Source: Veillonellaceae bacterium (GTDB lineage: Bacteria > Bacillota > Negativicutes > Veillonellales > Veillonellaceae). From it: a stretch of 64,000 nucleotides of DNA. The position numbers were made by a program, and so were the translations under genes. The notes beneath the pieces were generated by a model. It was not told where the DNA came from and ran no database searches. It saw nothing but the letters and a program-made list of their open reading frames with translations. This document shows positions 19,011 to 27,004 of this stretch, in pieces (positions within the stretch are counted from its first letter, which is position 1; each line of letters opens with the position of its first letter). The stretch lies in assembly GCA_900766245.1 (NCBI GenBank), contig CAAFUR010000035.1:46106-110105 (forward strand). The letters are read 5' to 3'.

Positions 19011-20129
19011 TTATTCCTCCCAGGTCATTCCACCACTGGAAAAACCGTATTTATACCAAGCTGAACAACTGCCTTCTACCGATACCATACAAGCTCCTAC
19101 TGGATGCTCTGGCGTACAAAGTTTACCAAATAAAGGACATGCATCAGGATGAATCATCCCTTGGATGACGGAGCCACATTGGCAGCCTTTCGGTCCATCA
19201 CTAGTTGTAAATGTTCCCAAAGGTAGTTGTACCAATGCATCATAGGCGGACCATTCTCCGCGCAATTTCAAACCTGATGCTGGCAATACACCGATACCAC
19301 GCCAACCATCATCGGAGGGCTCGTACAAGGTATCCATTAATTGTTGTGCTACGGAATTTCCTGTTTTCGCCACCACAGACCGATACGTATTTCCCACATA
19401 AAATTTCTTTTCTTTACGTTGTTCTAAGAGATTGACAATGGCTGCTAAAATTTCCACACCATCAAAGCCAGCAATACAGCTTGGCATATAGTATTCATCG
19501 GCCAAGAATTGATACGGCTGTTCCCCAATGATAACGCTTACATGGCCTGGCAACAGAAATCCATCGATTTGATGCTCTGGATTACTTAATAAAGCTCGTA
19601 ATGCAGGAGGCACCAGTTTATGAGAAATTAAGAAAAATACATTCTTTACTCCCTTAGCATGCACCGCCTGAATAGTAGCTGCAATAACAGCAATAGTCGT
19701 TTCAAAGCCGATACCCAAGAAAATAATCTTTTTATCTGGATATTGTTCACTTAATCCAAGCACTTCCATAGGGCTATAAATAATTTCAATATGAGCTCCA
19801 TTTTCTTTCGACTGCCATAAATTACCTGTGGTACCAGGAATCTTCAGCATATCTCCAAAGGTAGCGATGACTACATCCTCTCGGGCCGCATACGCCAAGG
19901 CTTGATCCATATATTCTTGGTCTGTCACACACACAGGACATCCAGGACCACTGATCAATTCTATGCCTTTCGGCAACATTTGACGGATGCCTTCTCGAAA
20001 GATAGCCACTGTATGGGTGCCACAGACTTCCATGAATCGTACAGTTTCCTCTGGATTATGTAATTCGTGAATGCGCTCTAGTAAACTAGCTGCGACTTTC
20101 GATTTTTCCGTTAAAGTAATCTTGTTCAA
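19011..20129 (-). CDS. hypD: Hydrogenase maturation protein HypD
   Basis: 372 residues. HypD carries a [4Fe-4S] cluster and, with HypC, assembles the Fe(CN)2CO group. Motifs: FMEVCGTHTVAIFREG, ELISGPGCPVCVT, IGFETT, and Cys-rich C-terminus (GPKGCQCGSVIQG, CPLFGKLCTPEHPVGACMVS, GSCSAWYKYG). The start is TTG at 20129, inside hypC; it leaves about 32 residues before MEVCG, as in other HypD proteins, and no ATG or GTG gives a better fit. The 44-base overlap with hypC suggests coupled translation. Confidence 0.93.
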   Translation of the reverse strand: MNKITLTEKSKVAASLLERIHELHNPEETVRFMEVCGTHTVAIFREGIRQMLPKGIELISGPGCPVCVTDQEYMDQALAYAAREDVVIATFGDMLKIPGTTGNLWQSKENGAHIEIIYSPMEVLGLSEQYPDKKIIFLGIGFETTIAVIAATIQAVHAKGVKNVFFLISHKLVPPALRALLSNPEHQIDGFLLPGHVSVIIGEQPYQFLADEYYMPSCIAGFDGVEILAAIVNLLEQRKEKKFYVGNTYRSVVAKTGNSVAQQLMDTLYEPSDDGWRGIGVLPASGLKLRGEWSAYDALVQLPLGTFTTSDGPKGCQCGSVIQGMIHPDACPLFGKLCTPEHPVGACMVSVEGSCSAWYKYGFSSGGMTWEE

Positions 20130-20340
20130 GTTCTTCTAATTCGCGGAATGCCTCAAGGGTCAAACGCGCTTCCTCCTCATCTACAATTTGTACGGCACAG
20201 CCCGCATGGACTAATAACCAATCTCCAATTTTTGCTTCCGGTACCAATAACAGACTACACTCTCGTTGCACCCCTGTTAATTCCACGGTACCAATTGTTT
20301 CATTAATATGCACCAATTGTGCAGGTACTGCTAAACACAT
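20086..20340 (-). CDS. hypC: Hydrogenase maturation chaperone HypC
   Basis: 84 residues beginning MCLAVPAQLV with the essential Cys2 that holds the Fe(CN)2CO intermediate together with HypD. Small beta-barrel body (GDWLLVHAGCAVQIVDEEEA) typical of HypC/HupF. Located 8 bases after hypF, overlapping hypD. The order hypF-C-D-E makes one operon; hypA and hypB and the hydrogenase subunits are outside the window. Confidence 0.96.
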   Translation of the reverse strand: MCLAVPAQLVHINETIGTVELTGVQRECSLLLVPEAKIGDWLLVHAGCAVQIVDEEEARLTLEAFRELEELEQDYFNGKIESRS

Positions 20341-20348
20341 AGTATCTC

Positions 20349-22766
20349 CTATCTATTCATATAACTTCCTAACCATAATTGCCCCAAGGCAATACCGCCA
20401 TCATTCATCGGGCTTTGGGTAGGCACGTGGACTGTGTATTCCTGTAATTCTTGCATCACTCCTTCTAGGAGAATGCGATTTTGGAATACTCCTCCACACA
20501 AGACAATATGCGAAATGTGTCGTTCCTCACAACATCGTTTCACCATCTGTCCTATATAATATATCAAAGTTCTGTGAAAGTTCGCTGAGATTTTTGCTAC
20601 ACTTTCACCATTTTCTAACTGTTCTATCACAGATCGTACTAAGCTCATTGTATCTAATACGCTTCCATCCAGCTTCATGTCTAGGATAGTGCCCCTCTCT
20701 GAAAGCGCCAGTTGCTCTAACTCGATAGCAAGTTGCGCATCATAGAGATGCTCATGACCTAAACCTAGCAAGGATGCTACTGTATCAAATAAACGACCAC
20801 CGCTAGAAGACTGTACCATCTGCATATGGGGCATCATTTTCTCTAACAATTGCCACCCTTTAGGCAGTGATTCTTTCCACTGTTCTAGCACTGTAGGCGC
20901 TCCTGTTGGATAGAGCTGATTCACATACCACAAGGCTTGTCGCCACGGTTCTCGTACGGCTAATTCACCACCGGGCAAAGGGGCATAACTCAAATGTGCC
21001 ATTCGTTCCATATATTCTTTGTGACAATATAAAAACTCACCACCCCATAGAGTTCCATCTGCACCATATCCTGTTCCATCAAAGCAAATCCCTAACACTG
21101 GCTCCTGAATAGTATACTCTGCCAGTACCGCTGCCACATGGGCATGATGATGTTGTACCTCTATAACAGGTTTGTTATGTTTCTCTGCATAGGCTCTACC
21201 ACACTGCGATGTGTAATAATTCGGGTGTGCATCCACAATGACCTGCGTAGGTTGTAATTGAAATAACTCTTCATAGCGTTTCGTTGTAGACCACAACAAA
21301 TCCTGTACTCGCTGATGTTCCATATCTCCCATATAGGGACTAAGGATAGCATGAGACCCACGATTCATACCGAAAGAAGCTTTCATATCTGCTCCCATGG
21401 CAAGCATGGTAGGACTCTGCTCTAATGGTACTACAGGAATAGACAAAGGGACGTACCCTCGGCTACGGCGAATCATGATTGATTTATCATGCACCACTTG
21501 TACCACAGAATCATCTACAGGAGAGATAATCTCCCGATTGTGAGTCAATATATAATCTGCAATGCCCTGTAGCTCTTCCGCTGCCTGTGCATCATCATAT
21601 AGTACAGGATCACCACTTCGGTTCGCACTAGTCATGACCCATAGCGCATTAGACGGCACTAAACTGTAGTGATACGGAGCATAGGGCAACAGAATACCTA
21701 AGGTTTCCATACCGGGGGCTACACTGGGAGCCACTGGCGTTATCTGTGATGCCACCTTCATAGTAACCTGAGTAAATGTATTACGACATTCTTGATTAGA
21801 AACATATTTTTTCTGATTTATATCAGTCATCTCTTTAAGAACCGTATCACACTCAGAAGTCGCACATGTTTCTGTATGCATGACATCATTAGCAGTAAAG
21901 GGCAAACTTACTTTACGTAACAAAACAATGGGCCTTGCAGGACTCAACAACAGTTCTTCTTCTGTGTTAGATATATGCACATACTGCTTTGCCGTTTCTA
22001 AAGACCCTGCCATAACTGCTAAGGGTTTTCTAGGTCGTCCTTTTCGCTGGCGCAAGGTTTGTACCGCTGTTTCTTGTAACGCATCACAGACCAAATGATA
22101 GCCGCCTACGCCTTTTAATGCTACAATGGCACCTTGTTGTATGTACTCTTTGGCTTGCTCTATGGCATCCTGTCCAGTAGCGAGTACCGTTCCATCTACA
22201 CCTCGTAATGTAAACATGGGACCACAGTGCTCGCAAGCATTGGGCTCCGCATGGTATCGTCGACCTTCTAGATTTTCGTATTCCATCTGACAATCTTCGC
22301 ACATAGGGAATACTTTCATAGACGTTGTATCACGGTCATAGGGTGTACTTTCAATAATCGTATACCGAGAACCGCAATTTGTACAATTTGTAAACCCATA
22401 GTGAAAGCGTCGGTTCTCAGGGTCTTGTATATCCTGCAAACACGCCTCGCAAGGAGCCATATCAGCGCCGATAAAGGCATTTCCTTTCACACCTTGCGAA
22501 AGGATGATGGTAAAATCATCCAAATCCTGTAACTCTGTCGGTTCCATTTGTAAGGTATCAATGCGTCCATGCATAGGCAAGTCAGATTGCAATCGCTCTA
22601 TAAACAGTCGACAATCTGCATCTACACCTTGTATGTGTATTTCCACACCGCTCGTGTCATTTCTCACTGTACCCACGATTTCTAATTCGTGAGCTAGTTT
22701 AGACACAAAGGGGCGGAATCCTATGCCCTGTACAATGCCTGTTACATGTATGGTGTATGCTTTCAT
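20349..22766 (-). CDS. hypF: Carbamoyltransferase HypF
   Basis: 805 residues. HypF transfers carbamoyl from carbamoyl phosphate to HypE. Domains in order: acylphosphatase (1-90, VQGIGFRPFV), two zinc fingers (Cys106/109/128/131 and Cys156/159/178/181), YrdC-like (about 200-440) and Kae1-like carbamoyltransferase with metal ligands in HHHAH at 539-543. Compared with usual HypF of about 750 residues, there is an extra segment of about 55 residues at 287-345 inside the YrdC-like domain, holding three cysteines. The gene starts only 29 bases after scfB, so it may be expressed with it. Confidence 0.95.
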   Translation of the reverse strand: MKAYTIHVTGIVQGIGFRPFVSKLAHELEIVGTVRNDTSGVEIHIQGVDADCRLFIERLQSDLPMHGRIDTLQMEPTELQDLDDFTIILSQGVKGNAFIGADMAPCEACLQDIQDPENRRFHYGFTNCTNCGSRYTIIESTPYDRDTTSMKVFPMCEDCQMEYENLEGRRYHAEPNACEHCGPMFTLRGVDGTVLATGQDAIEQAKEYIQQGAIVALKGVGGYHLVCDALQETAVQTLRQRKGRPRKPLAVMAGSLETAKQYVHISNTEEELLLSPARPIVLLRKVSLPFTANDVMHTETCATSECDTVLKEMTDINQKKYVSNQECRNTFTQVTMKVASQITPVAPSVAPGMETLGILLPYAPYHYSLVPSNALWVMTSANRSGDPVLYDDAQAAEELQGIADYILTHNREIISPVDDSVVQVVHDKSIMIRRSRGYVPLSIPVVPLEQSPTMLAMGADMKASFGMNRGSHAILSPYMGDMEHQRVQDLLWSTTKRYEELFQLQPTQVIVDAHPNYYTSQCGRAYAEKHNKPVIEVQHHHAHVAAVLAEYTIQEPVLGICFDGTGYGADGTLWGGEFLYCHKEYMERMAHLSYAPLPGGELAVREPWRQALWYVNQLYPTGAPTVLEQWKESLPKGWQLLEKMMPHMQMVQSSSGGRLFDTVASLLGLGHEHLYDAQLAIELEQLALSERGTILDMKLDGSVLDTMSLVRSVIEQLENGESVAKISANFHRTLIYYIGQMVKRCCEERHISHIVLCGGVFQNRILLEGVMQELQEYTVHVPTQSPMNDGGIALGQLWLGSYMNR

Positions 22767-22795
22767 AGAACCCGCCTCCCTTCTGTTATATAATT

Positions 22796-24190
22796 TTAGT
22801 GATTTTCTTGTCGGATCCCTGCTGCATCGAGTTCAGCTTGGATCATAATAGCACATTCAATACGTTTTTTCTGTAATTTACATCCCATTTCGTATGGTGT
22901 GCTAAGGTCTCCACCTAATGTTTCATTATTCGCATGGCAACCGCCAGAGCAGAAGAATTTTGCCCAGCAATTAGCACATGTTTCTTTCGTAAATACGTGA
23001 GTGTTTCTGAACTGCGTTGGTATATCATAATTTTTCAAACCATCGAAAACAGTACCAATCACATATCCATCTTTACCTACATATTGGTGACATGGATAAA
23101 TATCTCCATTTGGTACGACAGCCATATACTCATGACCAGCACCACAACCACGCAAACGTTTTGCCATACATGGGCCACGGTATAAATCCATACGGAAGTG
23201 GAAGAAATTAAATTTCTCGCCCCAACCAGCCAATTGACGTTCTAAATATAGGTCTGCCAATTTTTCATATTCTTTTTCGATGATTGGCATATCCTCAGGA
23301 CGTAACACATAAGCCCCATCTTCGCCAACCACTGGTTCCATAGACAAATGCTCAAACCCTAAATCTGACATAGCTTCTACATCTTTGCAGAAGTCTAAGT
23401 TATTATGCGTATAAGTGCCACGCACATAGTATTCACGGCCATCACGTTGTTTAACAGCATTGACTAAGTTTTTTGCCACTGTTTCGTATGTATCTCTGCC
23501 ACCGGAACTTGGACGCATACTATTATGAACATCTTCACGACCATCTAGGGAAAGTACTAAGCTCATGTTGTGCTCGTTCACATAATCGATTTTATCCTGT
23601 GTCAACAACATCCCGTTGGTAGTCAATGTTAATTTAAAGATTTTACCATGTTTTTCTTGAATGGATTCAATGTATTCTACGGTTTGTTTCACTACATCCC
23701 AGTTCAACAATGGCTCACCACCAAAGAAATCGATTTCACAATGTTGGCGTGGACCGCTCATGGAAATCAAGAAATCTACGGCACGCTTCGCCACATCAAA
23801 ACTCATTAATTCTCGTTTCACTCCACCGTAGTCACCTTGGCTAGCGAAACAATATTTACAAGCTAAATTGCAATCATGAGCAATATTTAAGCAAAGAGCT
23901 TTTACAATTGGCTTTTCATCTACCACTAGTTTGAAGTCTGCAGACATAGGAGCAAAGAGCATTTCCTCTTTGATGAGCTCATCTAACTCATCCATAATTT
24001 CATCTAATTCTGCTGCATCTTCTGTGGCATCTAGCGCACTGTGTACAGCCTCACGGTTTGTTCCGTTATAAATATCTAATACACGATCGATAAGCTCATC
24101 GATCACATGGATAATACCACTATTTACATCTAGTAGAAAGAACTTATCTTTCATTTTAAATTTATGAATCATCGGTTGTAATTCTAACAT
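22796..24190 (-). CDS. scfB: SCIFF/ranthipeptide radical SAM maturase
   Basis: 464 residues. N-terminal peptide-recognition region (about 1-90, KFFLLDVNSGIIHVIDEL), radical SAM core with CNLACKYC (Cys107, 111, 114) binding the SAM cluster, FFGGEPLLNW, and a C-terminal SPASM domain (CGAGHEYMAV, CHQYVG, CANCWAKFFCSGGCHANN) with two auxiliary clusters. Such enzymes install thioether links between Cys and residues of the short SCIFF precursor. That precursor gene lies just upstream (24507-24650) on the same strand, which fixes the assignment. Downstream, hypF follows by 29 bases. Confidence 0.93.
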   Translation of the reverse strand: MLELQPMIHKFKMKDKFFLLDVNSGIIHVIDELIDRVLDIYNGTNREAVHSALDATEDAAELDEIMDELDELIKEEMLFAPMSADFKLVVDEKPIVKALCLNIAHDCNLACKYCFASQGDYGGVKRELMSFDVAKRAVDFLISMSGPRQHCEIDFFGGEPLLNWDVVKQTVEYIESIQEKHGKIFKLTLTTNGMLLTQDKIDYVNEHNMSLVLSLDGREDVHNSMRPSSGGRDTYETVAKNLVNAVKQRDGREYYVRGTYTHNNLDFCKDVEAMSDLGFEHLSMEPVVGEDGAYVLRPEDMPIIEKEYEKLADLYLERQLAGWGEKFNFFHFRMDLYRGPCMAKRLRGCGAGHEYMAVVPNGDIYPCHQYVGKDGYVIGTVFDGLKNYDIPTQFRNTHVFTKETCANCWAKFFCSGGCHANNETLGGDLSTPYEMGCKLQKKRIECAIMIQAELDAAGIRQENH

Positions 24191-24306
24191 TCATACCTCC
24201 ATTAACTTACTAAAGTCTACCGTTTATTATATCACTTTATACCCATGACGTATAGAAAGCTATCAATATAGGGTATACTTTTTCTAAAATTATAGTATGC
24301 AAAAAA

Positions 24307-24408
24307 TTGTACTTTTGAAGTACAGATAGTATAATTTAGACAAGCTAAAGATATAAAAGGTTAGCATACAGAATCCCCCTAGATCTGGTACATCTAGGGG
24401 GATTTTTG
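24307..24408 (+). ncRNA. Candidate small RNA with its own promoter and terminator
   Basis: On the plus strand TTGTAC (24307-24312), a 17-base spacer and TATAAT (24330-24335) make a near-consensus promoter. About 7 bases later a transcript of roughly 65 bases would begin, form a small stem GCTAA...TTAGC (24344-24348 with 24361-24365), and end at a strong terminator ATCCCCCTAGAT...ATCTAGGGGGAT plus TTTTT (24373-24408). No start codon with a ribosome site is present. All surrounding genes run the other way, so the plus-strand unit is unexplained by them. No experimental support. Confidence 0.5.
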
Positions 24409-24457
24409 TATGTTTTATAGTAACACTTTTAGTATAATCCTAGAAGTAATATAAAGC

Positions 24458-24492
24458 AAATAAGCTGCCCACCGAATGGTGAACAGCTTATT
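24458..24492 (-). terminator. Terminator of scfA
   Basis: Minus strand AATAAGCTG...CAGCTTATT with an inner CACC/GGTG pair, then TTTGCTTT. It lies 15 bases after the scfA stop and would let the small precursor be made in excess over the maturase gene downstream. Confidence 0.75.
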
Positions 24493-24506
24493 GCTAATCC
24501 AATGGA

Positions 24507-24650
24507 CTATTTTTGTTTGCACACTTGGTTGCCTACTGTACAGCTAGTTTTGCAAGCAGATTGGCAAGATGTTTGACATTCGCCGCAGCCGCCTGTTTTA
24601 GCAGTTTTTTGTAGGGATTCAGTGTTAATTGTACGAATACGTTTAGACAT
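24507..24650 (-). CDS. scfA: SCIFF (six cysteines in forty-five) ranthipeptide precursor
   Basis: 47 residues starting MSKRIRTINTESLQKT and ending in a Cys-rich core, with six cysteines at 22, 25, 29, 33, 37 and 44. The start ATG at 24650 has AGGAGG 7 bases upstream. Size, the N-terminal leader (KRIRTINTESLQ is close to the SCIFF consensus) and the Cys spacing define the family; the radical SAM/SPASM partner follows downstream. In known cases the maturase makes Cys thioether bridges to nearby residues. SCIFF-type peptides are widespread in Clostridia and proposed to signal cell density; the role here is unknown. Confidence 0.93.
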   Translation of the reverse strand: MSKRIRTINTESLQKTAKTGGCGECQTSCQSACKTSCTVGNQVCKQK

Positions 24651-24728
24651 CTTCATTCCTCCTAAGCACAAACTTACTCTTATATATTATCATCTAATAC
24701 CGATTCAAGCAAGCGCAAGGGACAGGAA

Positions 24729-25769
24729 TTAGTGAGCTAACGCTTCTTTCAATGTTTTAAGGTTTTCTTCCATAATGTCAAGATATGTCACATTTTTTTG
24801 TGTTTGTTCTTCTGTTAAACCTTCAGCTGGGTTCAATACATACACTTTTACACCAGTTTCAGCGGCAATGGCATTCGCCAATTTAGGGCTTACCAATTCT
24901 TCACTGAAGATAGCTTTTACATTATGTTCTTTGATGAAAGCCACAATATCCGCCATGCGTTCTGGTGTTGGTTCTGCATCTGGAGATACACCCATGATAC
25001 CTAATTGTTCGAAGCCGTATGCGTTTGCTAAGTAACCAAATGCCATATGGCTAACTACTAAGTTTTTGTCGTGTTGTGTTTTGCCAAACTCTTCATATTT
25101 AGCATGTAAAGCTTGTAATTTTTCTTTGTATGCTTTGCCGTTAGCTTCATAGTATTTTGCATTCGTAGGGTCTGCTTTAGAGAACGCTTCTACAACAACA
25201 TCTACTTCTTTAGCAACATTCATTGGATCTAACCATACATGTGGATCAAACTCGCCATGCTCATGTTCGTGCTCATGTTTGTCTTCTTTTTGAGCTTTAT
25301 CTTGATCATGTTTGTCATCTTTATAATCTTTGTCATGATCGTGATCTTTATCGTGGTCATGATCATGTTCGTCTTCATCTTCATCTGGAGCTGGCAACAA
25401 TGTTAAAGATTTAGCTAATTCTACTGGTTGCGCATTTTGTAGCACATCCTTTGCTAAGATCTTTTCTGTTGGTTCCAAGCCTGCACCACTGTATAGGAAT
25501 ACTTTTGCAGTACCAATTTCTTTTAAATCTTTTGCAGTTGGATCCCAATCATGTGGTTCTGCTCCTGGAGGCACTAATAAAGACACATCAACTTTATCTC
25601 CCCCTACTTGTTTCGCTACATCATATACAGGGAATACTGTAGTCACTACTTTCATTTTTTCAGCTGGTGCTGCTTGTTTTGTATCACTGCCACACCCAGC
25701 AATACCTACTGCAGTCGCCACCATAGTAGCTCCTAGTACAAAATAGGTTAATCGTTTTTTCCAATTCAT
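24729..25769 (-). CDS. znuA: Zinc (metal) ABC transporter substrate-binding lipoprotein
   Basis: 346 residues. Lipobox IAGC with Cys26, then a cluster A-I metal-binding protein: VVTTVFPVYDVAKQVGGD, His73 in PGAEPHDWDP, FDPHVWLDP, VSHMAFGYLA and the acidic C-terminal ligand region ISEELVSPK. Between residues about 129 and 172 lies a long Asp/His-rich loop (DEDEHDHDHDKDHDHDKD), the usual mark of zinc-specific members. The permease and ATPase genes are not next to it. A hairpin with a T run sits directly upstream of the ribosome site (25798-25832). The 5' end of this gene was copied in the tandem duplication described below. Confidence 0.9.
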   Translation of the reverse strand: MNWKKRLTYFVLGATMVATAVGIAGCGSDTKQAAPAEKMKVVTTVFPVYDVAKQVGGDKVDVSLLVPPGAEPHDWDPTAKDLKEIGTAKVFLYSGAGLEPTEKILAKDVLQNAQPVELAKSLTLLPAPDEDEDEHDHDHDKDHDHDKDYKDDKHDQDKAQKEDKHEHEHEHGEFDPHVWLDPMNVAKEVDVVVEAFSKADPTNAKYYEANGKAYKEKLQALHAKYEEFGKTQHDKNLVVSHMAFGYLANAYGFEQLGIMGVSPDAEPTPERMADIVAFIKEHNVKAIFSEELVSPKLANAIAAETGVKVYVLNPAEGLTEEQTQKNVTYLDIMEENLKTLKEALAH

Positions 25770-25797
25770 GAGTATACTCCTCCTAACACATAAAAAA

Positions 25798-25832
25798 CAA
25801 GAAGTGATTAGTTTTTGCTAATTCACTTCTTG
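25798..25832 (-). terminator. Hairpin with T run between the ECF S gene and znuA
   Basis: Minus strand CAAGAAGTGA...TCACTTCTTG (10-pair stem) followed by TTTTTTATG and then the znuA ribosome site. It can end ECF S transcripts. A TATAAT element (GGATATAATCAAG) lies directly before the stem, so the hairpin could also be at the very 5' end of a znuA mRNA and act as an attenuator. An AT-rich ATGATAATGAAATTGAG next to the ECF S stop could be a metal-regulator site, weakly supported. Confidence 0.65.
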
Positions 25833-25896
25833 ATTATATCCGATTTAAAAAATCCGTGCTTGAATGCATGAGCAGTCTATACACTCAATTTCATTA

Positions 25897-26496
25897 TCAT
25901 TTAAACTTTTTAATAACAGCTAGTGCCACAGGTGTTACAACAGCTACCGCTAACAAGGCTTCTGGAATACCATGAGACCACACAATGCCCATCACCACAT
26001 TAAATACAGCTTCCGGTGAAATGTGTGTGGCTTTTGCAAATTCCACACCATAAATTGTGTAAATACCAGTCATCACAAGGATTGTATTAGTAGCTGTTCC
26101 CAAGAATGCAGCTAAACCGATACGGATGGCTTTCACTTTGATTGGTACATACATATAAACCAACGCTGCTACTAAACCGATCAACATTCTTGGCAATACA
26201 GAAATAATAGGATTCATAAATGCAAAGGATAAAATATTAGGCGCCATGTACGCTTGTACCATACTGTACGCACCGAATAAGAAACCTACTGACATACCTA
26301 CTTTAGGACCTTCCACAACACCGCCTAAGATGGTTGGAATGTGTAAAATAGTAGCACTAATCGGTGGAATTGGCACAAAGCCCCATCCTGTCATACCAAG
26401 TACAATGGTAATCCCTGCCAATAAACCAATAATTGTTAATTGACGTACCGTAAATTTTTGTGATGGCTGTGTTTGCAACGCTGTTTCTTTTTCCAT
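25897..26496 (-). CDS. ECF transporter S component (copy A)
   Basis: 199 residues, about six hydrophobic helices, with the S-component pattern at the N-terminus (RQLTIIGLLAGITIVLGMTG) and ILHIPTILGGVVEGPKVGMSVGFLFGAYSM, as in the PanT/FolT-like group of the ECF_trnsprt family. S components bind a vitamin or related molecule and share an EcfAAT energising module encoded elsewhere. The ligand cannot be read. It is about 90 percent identical to the copy at 27005-27604; most changes are conservative (for example ATATNTI against GKVTSTI near residue 130). Confidence 0.85.
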   Translation of the reverse strand: MEKETALQTQPSQKFTVRQLTIIGLLAGITIVLGMTGWGFVPIPPISATILHIPTILGGVVEGPKVGMSVGFLFGAYSMVQAYMAPNILSFAFMNPIISVLPRMLIGLVAALVYMYVPIKVKAIRIGLAAFLGTATNTILVMTGIYTIYGVEFAKATHISPEAVFNVVMGIVWSHGIPEALLAVAVVTPVALAVIKKFK

Positions 26497-26632
26497 GTTT
26501 TCCTCCGTTCTTATTCCCTTAGGATATAAGTCGAACCAATAATAAAAAAATGGAACTCAGTTCTGCTCTTCCTGATACAGACTATACAGTTAGTTCCTCG
26601 TATAGAGTAGTACAAAACAGCGCTTCTGTCAA
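26497..26632 (-). promoter_or_regulatory. Promoter and structured leader of ECF S copy A, candidate riboswitch or attenuator
   Basis: Minus strand TTGACA (26627-26632), 17 bases, TACTCT (26604-26609). The transcript then starts near a 46-base element closed by GGAACT/AGTTCC (26552-26597) and followed by a run of seven T: a terminator-like fold located about 50 bases before the ATG. The same element precedes copy B. A ligand-controlled terminator is a natural reading upstream of an importer, but I cannot match it to a named riboswitch class. Confidence 0.55.
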
Positions 26633-26666
26633 TCAAAAATGTAACTTTTCTTACACTACAAGAAAA

Positions 26667-26701
26667 CGAACACCTTATGAGGTGCCTCATACAAGTGTTC
26701 G
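26667..26701 (-). terminator. Duplicated gmhB terminator (copy A)
   Basis: CGAACAC...GTGTTCG with an inner GAGGCACCTC hairpin, followed on the minus strand by TTTTCTT. It is the copy of the gmhB terminator at 27775-27809 and now follows only a gmhB remnant. Confidence 0.75.
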
Positions 26702-26709
26702 TTCTACCA

Positions 26710-26850
26710 TTACAGCCCTAACAATTTTCTGCCTTCTTCCCAAGCGAAGATAGGTGTTAGGAATGTCATTAAATTTTCTTCTTCAAATGGATAGGCACGC
26801 ATTCCAATCGCTTCAGCAGCCTGTACATCAGAAGGTTTATCACCCACAAA
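26710..26850 (-). pseudogene. Truncated 3' remnant of gmhB
   Basis: The minus strand here encodes about 46 residues that match the C-terminus of intact GmhB: GDKPSDVQAAEAIGMRAYPF and FAWEEGRKLLGL with stop. It is joined at about 26845 to the 5' end of a znuA copy, and has no start. It marks one edge of the tandem duplication. Confidence 0.9.
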
Positions 26851-26876
26851 GTAGATTAATCGTTTTTCCAATTCAT
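26848..26876 (-). pseudogene. 5' remnant of znuA (ribosome site and first codons)
   Basis: ATG at 26876 with AGGAGG upstream starts MNWK as in znuA, but one A is missing from the run, giving an immediate stop after six codons. Beyond this the sequence is the gmhB remnant. This is the fusion point of the duplication. Confidence 0.85.
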
Positions 26877-26905
26877 GAGTATACTCCTCCTAACACATAA
26901 AAAAA

Positions 26906-26940
26906 CAAGAAGTGATCAGTCTTTGCTAATTCACTTCTTG
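26906..26940 (-). terminator. Hairpin terminator after ECF S copy B
   Basis: CAAGAAGTGA...TCACTTCTTG followed by TTTTTTTATG on the minus strand, the copy of the hairpin at 25798-25832. Here no real gene follows it, so it serves only to end the copy B transcript. Confidence 0.75.
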
Positions 26941-27004
26941 ATTATATCCGATTTAAAAAATCCGTACTTGAATGCATGAGCAGTCTATACACTCAATTTC
27001 ATTA

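Larger units (their letters stand above)
25738..26847 (-). repeat. Tandem duplication, copy A (about 1.1 kb)
   Basis: Copy A runs from the first codons of znuA through the ECF S gene to a truncated gmhB 3' end. Equivalent positions in copy B lie 1,108 bases to the right (gene ends 25897 and 27005). The copies differ by scattered substitutions, so the duplication is not recent sequencing noise. Confidence 0.85.

Noticed and set aside
25220..25400. Repetitive CATG/GATC-like sequence in znuA as a possible CRISPR or satellite
   Set aside because: It encodes the Asp/His-rich zinc loop of ZnuA in frame; the repeats are codon-level, with no spacers.
26552..26597. Assignment of the ECF S leader to the THF or preQ1 riboswitch classes
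   Set aside because: Key consensus segments of those classes as I know them are not present, so I left it unnamed.
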